Of a stretch of DNA of 5,663 nucleotides, positions 1-5,663 are shown piece by piece; within the stretch, counting starts at the first letter, position 1, and every line of letters begins with the position of its first letter. Origin of the DNA: an uncultured Mycoplasma sp. (lineage in GTDB: Bacteria; Bacillota_I; Bacilli_A; Mycoplasmatales; Mycoplasmoidaceae); contig CAMWHH010000052.1 of the NCBI GenBank assembly GCA_947174035.1, positions 1 through 5,663 on the forward strand, given 5' to 3'. The notes under the pieces are model-generated. The model did not search any database and had not been told where the DNA came from. It was given only the letters and a program-made list of their open reading frames with translations. Made by a program: the position numbers and the translations under genes.

Positions 1-212
1 TAAGGATAATTAAAACTAGAATTACTAATTACATTAATAATCCTAGTTTTAATTGGATTTAGATTTAAAATTTCAACAGTAACTAAATTATTGTATTGAT
101 CAATACATTTAATTTTTTCGTTTAGTTTTATTCTTAAAACTTGTAGATGTTTTAAATCACTATCAGAAAATCATACTTTATTATTTTTAATTAAAACTGA
201 AAATTGACGCAT
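1..212 (-). CDS. rsmE: 16S rRNA (uracil-1498-N3)-methyltransferase RsmE, N-terminal part
   Basis: RsmE methylates N3 of U1498 in 16S rRNA of the small subunit, using S-adenosylmethionine. Only the first 70 codons are in the window, and the gene runs off the left edge. The visible part starts MRQF and carries KHLQVLRIK at residues 21-29, then a strand ending CID at 36-38. This matches the start of the RsmE family (M-R-x-F, a conserved HHL-x-x-VLR-x-K segment, then a short acidic turn), which is the PUA-like RNA-binding domain. The SPOUT methyltransferase domain with the trefoil knot would lie outside. Trp14 is encoded by TGA. The ATG at 210-212 is 14 bases after the nusB stop with no Shine-Dalgarno sequence, so it is probably translated from the efp-nusB transcript. 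The call rests on the N-terminal motif alone. Confidence 0.8.
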
Positions 213-226
213 ATTAATGAATGATT

Positions 227-673
227 TTATTTTACTAAAATTTTATCCAAAATAAAATTAATAAATTTATATGATTTATCTTCACTATATCTTTTGCTAG
301 TAACAATAGCTTGATCAATAATTATTTTTTTATCTATTGGTAAAACTTGATACTCACAAAAAGATTCCATTAAAATTGCTAAATCAACTTTATTTAATCT
401 ATCAATATCTCAATTTTCTTTTAAAAAAGGTTTAATCTTTAATTTAATAGCATTTTTATTTTTGATGAAATAAGCTATGACTTTTGCCATTTGCTTATCA
501 CCTAATCAAGCAAGTTCTTCATTGAATTTCAAAACAGAGTCTTTATTTTTTAGGTTCATAACCAATACTGAATAAATAAAACGAAAACAAGCAACTCTTT
601 TTTTTCATTGTGCTAAAGATTGTTGATTTTCGTTTTTTTCTATTATTTTTTTATTTTCTTGACTAGTTTTCAT
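227..673 (-). CDS. nusB: Transcription antitermination factor NusB
   Basis: NusB binds boxA RNA together with ribosomal protein S10 and helps RNA polymerase read through rRNA operons. The 148-residue product is normal for the family. The N-terminal helix WKKRVACFRFIYSVLV (23-38) has the basic residues, then the hydrophobic run, of the family's R-x-x-A-x-x-x-L-Y segment. The C-terminal part is clearer: DRLNKVDLAIL (91-101), then YQVLPIDKKIIIDQAI (108-123), SKRYSEDKSYKFIN (126-139) and LDKI (142-145), matching the family's R-x-x-x-VD-x-AIL, NEAVELAK and KFVNGVLDKI blocks. Three Trp (23, 56, 88) are all TGA, so a standard-code search would shred this gene. The ATG at 671-673 overlaps the end of the preceding gene by 11 bases and has no Shine-Dalgarno match, which suggests translational coupling. 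Confidence 0.9.
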
Positions 674-947
674 AACTAAAAATAACTAAACTATTATTAA
701 TTCCAAAATGCATTAGCAGCATAAACATGATTTGGTTATAAAGGATTTTTTGATCTTCAATTGAAATTTCACTATTTTTATTTAAAAAAATTTCAACTTT
801 TTTTAGACTACCTTTTTTAATGTCAAAATCAATTTTGATTAAACTTTTTTTATCAACTACATCAAAAATCAATTTTTCTATAACACTTCTTATACGTTTT
901 TCATCAAGTGTTATGACACCATATTTATTTGTAGAAAGTCTAACCAT
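663..947 (-). CDS. Small Asp23/YqhY-like protein between efp and nusB
   Basis: A 94-residue cytoplasmic protein with a genuine TAG stop. No single motif proves the family. The start (YGVITLDEKRIRSVIEKLI, residues 9-27) resembles the beginning of Asp23/Gls24 (DUF322) domains: a short strand G-x-I-x-(I/L), then a helix beginning at a conserved acidic or polar position. The rest alternates strand-like and helical stretches: KIDFDIKKG (38-46), KKVEIFLNK (49-57) and a hydrophobic helix with IMFMLLMHFGI (73-83). The strongest evidence is position. Firmicutes commonly carry an Asp23-family gene (yqhY in Bacillus) exactly between efp and nusB. Its role is not settled; yqhY has been linked to lipid metabolism in Bacillus. 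AAGGGA (960-965) lies 12 bases before the ATG, inside the end of efp. It could also be a mollicute-specific family. Confidence 0.6.
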   Translation of the reverse strand: MVRLSTNKYGVITLDEKRIRSVIEKLIFDVVDKKSLIKIDFDIKKGSLKKVEIFLNKNSEISIEDQKILYNQIMFMLLMHFGINNSLVIFSYEN

Positions 948-952
948 CTATA

Positions 953-1519
953 TTATTTATCCCTTCCAATATATTGTCCAGAAGAGGTATTAACTATAAC
1001 CTTATCACCTGTTTTAATAAATTGAGGAACATCTAATTCTAACCCTGTTTCTAATTTAGCTTTTTTCATTGCTGCTTGAACTGTATTTCCTTGAACTGCT
1101 TCTTCTGCAAAATCAACTTTTAAAGAAACTTGATCAGGTAAAGAAACATTTAAAACTTCTTCACCAAATTTTAAAATATTAACTTCTGAACCATCAACAA
1201 TAAATTTTTTTTCTCATTTTAATTTATTTGCATCTATTTCTATTTGTTCAAAAGTTTCACTATCCATAAAAACTAAATTGTTTTTATCTTCATAAGAAAA
1301 AATAGCTTTAATTTTATCTACAATTGCTCTTTCAAGTTTTTCACCAGTTAAAACTTCAGTTGTTATTGAACTAGTTCTTAAATTTTTTACTTTACATTTA
1401 ACAATACCTTCTCGCATTGCTGTTTTGTTAAATGAGTTTTCAATAACTAAATATAAGTTATTTTTAAAAATAAATGTATTACCAGGACGCAAATCTTTGG
1501 CATGAATAATTTGTGACAT
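953..1519 (-). CDS. efp: Translation elongation factor P (EF-P)
   Basis: EF-P binds between the ribosomal P and E sites and promotes peptide bond formation at stalled polyproline stretches. The 188-residue product has the usual length and three-domain layout: a KOW-like domain (about 1-65, with [19 protein letters not shown] at 9-27 and [11 protein letters not shown] at 41-51), a central OB domain (about 66-128, with SETFEQIEI) and a C-terminal OB domain (129-188) containing [19 protein letters not shown] (156-174) and [10 protein letters not shown] (177-186). Trp102 is TGA (1214-1216). The ATG at 1517-1519 is preceded by GGTGG eight bases away and gives the family's standard N-terminus. The loop that carries a modified Lys or Arg in many bacteria reads NKTAMREG here, with Met35/Arg36 at the tip by my hand alignment. 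First gene of the efp-nusB-rsmE operon. Confidence 0.97.
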
Positions 1520-1527
1520 ACATTAAA

Positions 1528-1532
1528 CCACC
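1528..1532 (-). promoter_or_regulatory. Ribosome binding site of efp
   Basis: The minus strand reads GGTGG eight bases before the efp ATG. It is an imperfect Shine-Dalgarno match, but the spacing is right. Another ATG sits four bases upstream of the chosen start (1521-1523) but is out of frame with EF-P, so the ATG at 1517-1519 is preferred. Confidence 0.5.
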
Positions 1533-1554
1533 AAGTAATTTTGATATACATTAG

Positions 1555-1583
1555 ATTTTATCAAAATAAAAAAAAATAACCAA
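1555..1583 (-). promoter_or_regulatory. Candidate sigma-A promoter of the efp operon (extended -10)
   Basis: The minus strand reads TGATAAAAT at 1563-1555. This is TG-N followed by TAAAAT, one mismatch from TATAAT, so it fits an extended -10 element. TTGGTT at 1583-1578 sits exactly 17 bases upstream and shares TTG plus the last T with TTGACA. Initiation would fall near 1547-1549 and give a leader of about 30 bases before the EF-P start. The -35 candidate lies inside the stem of the upstream terminator hairpin. A+T-rich mycoplasma DNA yields chance -10 matches often, so the support is the TG extension plus the position between a terminator and a gene start. Confidence 0.5.
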
Positions 1584-1606
1584 GATGCATAAACTTGGTT
1601 ATTTTT
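1568..1606 (-). terminator. Rho-independent terminator of the coiled-coil operon
   Basis: The arms 1572-1584 (AAAAATAACCAAG) and 1594-1606 (CTTGGTTATTTTT) are perfect inverted repeats, giving a 13-bp stem with a 9-base loop. On the minus strand the stem runs into an uninterrupted run of nine U (1576-1568), five of them in the outer stem. It begins 11 bases after the TAA stop of the 764-residue coiled-coil gene and so closes that transcription unit. On the plus strand only five U follow before a C, and no plus-strand gene needs it, so I call it one-directional. Confidence 0.85.
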
Positions 1607-1617
1607 CAAATCAAAAA

Positions 1618-3912
1618 TTATTTTTCTATATCAGCTCTTGTAAGTTTTGGTGTTGTGTGAACTTTAACTTCATAGAAAATTTGTTGTTTTCTTTTTCTTT
1701 TTGGAGCACCAGTTACAGTAACTAATTGATTTTCTGAAGAAGCTGGTCTTCCAAAGAAACCTTTTTTAACAGCAGGTTGAGTATTAACTTGTGGTTGAGG
1801 TTGTTCAACAGGAGTTGGTTGAGGTTGTACAGTAACAACAGGAGTAGGTGTGGGTGTTGGAACTACAATTACTTGTTGATTTTTTTGTTGTAAATCAGAA
1901 AGTTTTTTAGTACCTAAATTAATTTCAGTTAATAGTCTCAATCTTTCAAGTTCTAAAGTTTCATCAATTTTTCTTCTTTCTTCTTCAATCTTTTTTAATC
2001 CAGCAACATACTCATCATCTTTTTTGATTCTGTATTTTTGTTCAATAATTGCATCTAAATTATCATTTGTTTCATTTTTAAAAGAAGCATTTTTAACTTT
2101 TTGTTCAACTTCTTCAAGTTTTCTTGATTGTCTTTCTAAATCAGCAACTGTTTGAGCTTGTACTCTTGAAAGTTCTCTTAATTGATTTAAAGTTTGTTCT
2201 AAAGAATTCATAAATTCTTTTTGTTTGTAATTATCATCACCTTTTGATAATTTAGCAGCTTCCATACTTCTTAAACGATTGATTTCTTCTTCTTGTCTTT
2301 GAACAGTATTTTCTAAATCAATAATTTTTTGATTTTCTTTTTCTCAATTACTATTTGATTCTTTTTGAGAAACAAAATCATTAACTGGTTCACTCTTAAT
2401 TATTTCTTGTGTTTCTTCATAAGAGATATTATCCATGTCATTATTGATACGGTAATTATTAATTCTTGTAATTTTTGTTCCTGGAATTGGAACATTGCCA
2501 TTGTAGTAATTGTGTTTCATATCATCCTCATCTAAATAATTTACATTTTCCAAAAAATTGCTTTCATATTTTATACTACCATTATTTGAGTTATATAAAG
2601 CATTTTTAGCAATTTCATCAAATAATTCGTTTCTCAAATTTTCATTTTCTAGTTCTTGTAATCTTAATTGTTCTTGTAATGCACTAATTTTTGAATTAAC
2701 ATCACTAATTTCACTAGCAACCTTTAGGTTGTCTTTAGATAATTTTTTCAAACTATCTAAATTGTTTTTTAAAGAAGGTTTTTGGTGCATTTCATTTTCA
2801 TCACAAATGAATTTAACATTACCAAAACCTAAATTCTCAGAATCATAAATTTTTTCTTTGACTAATTCAAAAGCTTGTTTTTGGATTAGAATATTAACAT
2901 CTTTTTTATCAAGTTTTTCTAAAAATTCTTTTTCGCTTTTGAAATTTAAGTATTTTAAGAATTCTTCAGCATTAAATTTTTTATTCTTTATTAAATTTGC
3001 AATTGTATAAATTAAATCTTTTCTATCTTCAGAAAGTAATTCAATTTGTTGTGATTGTAAATCTATTAACTTCTCTAACTCTTCTAATTTGTTGCCATTT
3101 TTTATTTGAGCTTCATAAACTTTTAAAATTTCTTTTTGTGAATTTTGAGCATTGTCTAAAATTTTACCAATTTCTTGTTCACTTAAAGATTCTCCAAGTC
3201 CTAAACCTAATGCTGTCTGATTCAATAAGTACTCTTCAATTTTTTCTTCAGCAATTTCTTTTGCTTTATTTGAAATATGATTTTCTAAATCTTTAAATGA
3301 TTCAAATTTAGCATCTGCAAAATCATAAGAAGAAAAATCTCTTTCTTGATATTTAATTAAATCTTCTAAATCTTTTATTTTTTCATCAATTAAATTTCTT
3401 AAAAAATCATTTTGATCTTTTTGTCTCAATAATTCTTCTTCTAAGACATAAATCTTATCTTGATTTTTTCTAATTTCTTCTCTTGCTTGAATTTGAAACA
3501 TGCTAAGTGAATCAACTCTTTGTAAAGCTTCACCAAAAGATTCAGTGGCTAAATTAATTGTTTCTTGAGCTGTAAATTGAAATTTATTTTCTAAAGCTGC
3601 AACTTCTTCAAAATATCTTTTGTCAATTAAATCAATCACATCTTGTTTTGTCAAATTAACAGAATCATCTAATTGAGCTTGAACTTTGTTTAGGATTTCA
3701 TTTTCTAGTTCTTGTTTAAATAATTGAGCATTAAAGTTTTCAGAATTTAAATTTTTTAAATCTAATTTTTGGAAAAAATTTTTTAGATATTCATTCATTT
3801 CTAAAATTTTTTCTCCAGCAATAAGAATTATTTTTTTATCTTCTGATAATTTTTGAAATTCTTCATTAAGCTCTAATTCTTCTAATCTTGATATATATTT
3901 TTGCTCGTTCAT
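1618..3912 (-). CDS. Large coiled-coil protein with Pro-rich C-terminal linker (764 aa), function unknown
   Basis: I do not recognise this gene. Reading TGA at 2344-2346 as Trp523 joins two in-frame segments into one 764-residue protein. Residues 1-378 contain no proline and are rich in Glu, Lys, Leu, Asn and Gln. Heptad-like helix is strongest at about 138-235, 250-305, 380-435 and 523-683. A Gly-rich break (GLGLGES, 236-242) interrupts it. Residues 437-522 are Asn/Tyr-rich and look disordered. After the last coil come a Pro/Thr/Gln linker (685-713), FFGRP (720-723 region), the basic cluster KRKRK (738-742) and a 22-residue tail with FYEVKV and LTRADIEK. There is no signal peptide, membrane segment or nucleotide-binding motif. 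The only cysteine I see is Cys370. The ATG is preceded by AGAAGAGG eight bases away. It resembles the general design of mycoplasma cytoskeletal or terminal-organelle proteins, but that is inference. Confidence 0.9.
1774..1860 (-). other. Pro/Thr/Gln low-complexity linker in the 764-aa protein
   Basis: Codons 685-713 encode ten prolines in 29 residues, almost every one alternating with Thr, Gln or Val (PTPTPTP, then QPQPTP, then QPQPQ). No two prolines are adjacent. Such a tract usually forms an extended spacer. Here it separates the last coiled coil from a basic C-terminal module. The DNA is G-rich on the plus strand (GGTGTGGGTGTTGG) and stands out from the A+T-rich surroundings. Confidence 0.85.
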
Positions 3913-3920
3913 TATCTAAA

Positions 3921-3928
3921 CCTCTTCT
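3921..3928 (-). promoter_or_regulatory. Ribosome binding site of the 764-aa coiled-coil gene
   Basis: The minus strand reads AGAAGAGG, a good complement to the 16S rRNA 3' end, eight bases before the ATG at 3910-3912. A TAG at 3916-3918 in the same frame rules out a longer N-terminus. This is the clearest Shine-Dalgarno sequence in the window. Confidence 0.8.
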
Positions 3929-3937
3929 AGCAAATTG

Positions 3938-5663
3938 CTAATTATCCTTTCTTTTAGCTGAAACAAATTCATTATATTCTTTTTCATAAAATCAATTTAA
4001 ATCATCATCTTTAACATTTGGGTTTTCTTTTTTTAAGTCATTAATTTTAAAATCTAAATTTGCAACTTTATTTTCAAAAGTTTTTTTAAGATTTTCATTA
4101 TCTAAACGACTCAAAATATCTTTTACACGATTGATAAAAAAGTCATTACCTTTTAATTTATTTTCAATAGATGAACTTGGTGTACTAACATAAGAAAGTG
4201 TAGCTTTTTTTCTTATCTCATCTTCAACTAAATTTTTAACTAATTCAATCACACTTGATGTTAAATCGTTTTTTCAAACATCCAATAACTTTTTAACAGT
4301 TGAATTGTTGTTATAAAAATCATAACTTTCAATTTGGGTAGATAATACTTTTTGTAATTTTTCCAAAGCTTCTTTTTGTGAAATAATTTTTTCTAAAAGA
4401 AGTTGAAATGAATTTTCTTTATCAAATCTTAATCCATCAATTTCTTCAGTTTGTTTATTTACTAAAAATTCTAATTCATCTAACAATGTGTTGCATTTCA
4501 TTAAAGTTTCATAGTTTCTCACAATTTCTTGACTATGCAAATCAATTGTTTTATCTCTTTTAGTTAGTTCAGCATAAACACCACTTAAAGCTTCATTTTT
4601 GATTTTTAAAAAATTGTCAGAAACTTCTTTTCTGATTGCATCTGGAATAATTTTTGAAGCCTCTTGTTTCAAGTTATTTTCAATTGTAATCCTAATGCTA
4701 TCTGCATCTCTTTGAATTTGATTAATTTTTTCGTCTACAACTAAATAAATCTTATCTTTAATAATACTTGAAAGTTCTTTAGAATCTCTTAACAAAGTTG
4801 CTACTTGATAATCATCAAATTTAAAATTATCAATATGTCTTTCTAAATCAATAATACTTGTTTTGATTTTTTCCATTTCAGCTGAATATAAAGATCCAAA
4901 ACGATTTTCAATAATTTCTAATTGTTCTTTTGTATCATTTTTTCTATTTATTAATGAAATGTCACTATTCATTTCATAAACTCTATTTTCTAAACTTTTT
5001 AAACTATTGTTTAGGTTAGTGCTTTGTTGTTTGAAATCACCTAGTTCTAAATCTAATCTATTAGCAAGATGGTCAATTCTTAACTTAAATTCATCACCTA
5101 AATAATTATTGTTGTCTGAAATCATATTAGAAATTTTTGATTCCAATGATTTTTGGAAAAGTTTAGATGAAAGAATAGAATCTAAGAAATTTTCAATATC
5201 CATAAGATCTTTAAGTTTGATATCTAAAGTTTCTAAATGTTTTTTTGTTTCTTCAGCATTTTGTTCTAATAATGAGAATTTTTCTAAATTTCTAGCATCT
5301 AATAAATCAACATTTTTTCTTAAACTATCAAAAGCATCTTTATTTTCATTGTTTTTAATGAATAAATCATCTTGTTTATTACCAAGTACTTCAAGTTTTT
5401 CCTTAACACTTTCAATTTCTTGATTAAGTTTTAAAAGTGAACTTCTATTCTCAACTGTTTGATCTTTAATTTCAAAAATTAATGCATTTAAATCTTCATC
5501 ATATCCTATTTTTGCATTACTAATTTCAAAAATTAAATTTTCTAATTTGTTTAACAATTTATTACTTTGTACTCAAGCAGAAGAAATTTTTTCAATTTCT
5601 TTTTCAATCTTAATAAAATTTTCTTTACTAGCTTTAATTTCATCTAAGTAGATATTATTATTT
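3938..5663 (-). CDS. Large coiled-coil protein, 5' end outside window, function unknown
   Basis: I do not recognise this gene. The reading frame is open from the right edge to a TAG at 3938-3940, giving 574 visible residues. Three TGA codons (5573-5575, 4274-4276, 3992-3994) encode Trp30, Trp463 and Trp557 of the visible part. Under the standard code it would look like several small genes. No in-frame ATG appears near the right edge, so the true start lies outside. The first 460 residues are almost unbroken heptad-like helix rich in Leu, Glu, Lys, Asp, Asn and Ile. Only three prolines occur in all (one in IIPDAI, one in STPSSS, one in ENPNV) and one cysteine. After Trp463 comes a more compact helical region, then an acidic DDDLN, an aromatic patch WFYEKEYNEF (557-566) and a basic end. 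No membrane segment is seen. It stops 25 bases before the next coiled-coil gene, so the two are probably co-transcribed. Confidence 0.88.

Noticed and set aside
1572..1606. Hairpin as a riboswitch or bidirectional terminator
   Set aside because: It is a simple perfect stem directly after a stop codon with a U-run on one side only. No larger conserved fold is visible and no plus-strand gene reaches it.
1774..1860. Pro-rich tract as evidence of a surface adhesin
   Set aside because: The protein has no signal peptide, lipobox or membrane segment, and the rest is soluble coiled coil, so surface exposure is not supported.
1618..2265. Separate 215-residue gene starting at the ATG at 2263-2265
   Set aside because: The frame continues upstream without TAA or TAG through a TGA at 2344-2346 into the 522-codon segment, and no ribosome binding site precedes this ATG. 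It is the C-terminal part of the 764-residue protein.
2558..2848. Plus-strand open frame of about 96 codons
   Set aside because: It lies wholly antisense to the 764-residue coiled-coil gene. Its Phe/Leu/Ser-rich product is what the reverse of Lys/Glu/Asn codons produces, and it has no family signature.
2997..3296. Plus-strand open frame of about 99 codons, hydrophobic
   Set aside because: It is antisense shadow of the coiled-coil gene. The apparent membrane-like hydrophobicity comes from reading A-rich helix codons in reverse.
3992..4252. Separate small gene starting at GTG (4250-4252)
   Set aside because: It is in frame with the longer upstream segment across a TGA at 4274-4276 and continues past the TGA at 3992-3994 to a TAG at 3938. 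Both TGAs are Trp codons.
5109..5423. Plus-strand open frame of about 104 codons
   Set aside because: It is antisense to the right-edge coiled-coil gene, Ser/Phe-rich low complexity, with no support from motif or context.
5555..5557. TTG as the start of the right-edge coiled-coil gene
   Set aside because: The frame continues upstream through a TGA-encoded Trp at 5573-5575 to the window edge with the same coiled-coil composition, so the start is outside.
3938..5663. SMC or ATPase-type coiled-coil protein
   Set aside because: I found no Walker A (GxxGxGKS/T), ABC signature or Walker B motif in the visible part. The missing N-terminus could still change this.

Overview
The window reads as part of a mycoplasma (Mollicutes) chromosome. 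It is very A+T rich, coding capacity is almost continuous, and the genes only make sense if TGA is read as tryptophan (translation table 4). I counted nine Trp codons in the genes. All nine are TGA and none is TGG. With standard stops, EF-P would end at residue 101 and each large protein would break into pieces. With TGA as Trp, the window holds six genes, all on the minus strand, so transcription runs from high to low coordinates. I cannot name the species.

Right part (5663 down to 1618): two long, adjacent, soluble coiled-coil proteins. The upstream one runs off the right edge (574 residues visible). The downstream one is complete (764 residues) and starts 25 bases after its neighbour stops, behind a clear Shine-Dalgarno sequence. 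It ends in a Pro/Thr/Gln linker, a basic cluster and a short C-terminal tail. Neither has a visible signal peptide, membrane segment or catalytic motif. They look like structural or cytoskeletal proteins made from one operon. I do not recognise either, and their role is the main open question here. A 13-bp hairpin with a U-run closes this operon.

Left part (1619 down to 1): a compact translation and ribosome operon, reading efp (EF-P), then a small Asp23-like protein, then nusB, then rsmE (cut by the left edge). The efp / Asp23-family / nusB order is the classic Firmicutes order (efp-yqhY-nusB in Bacillus), which supports the weak middle call. Spacing is tight: 5 bases, then an 11-base overlap, then 14 bases. 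Only efp has its own candidate promoter, an extended -10 just downstream of the terminator hairpin. Its best -35 match lies inside the hairpin stem.

There is no tRNA, rRNA, CRISPR array, insertion sequence or plus-strand gene that I can support. The only non-coding stretch over 30 bases is 1520-1617, which holds the terminator and the efp promoter.
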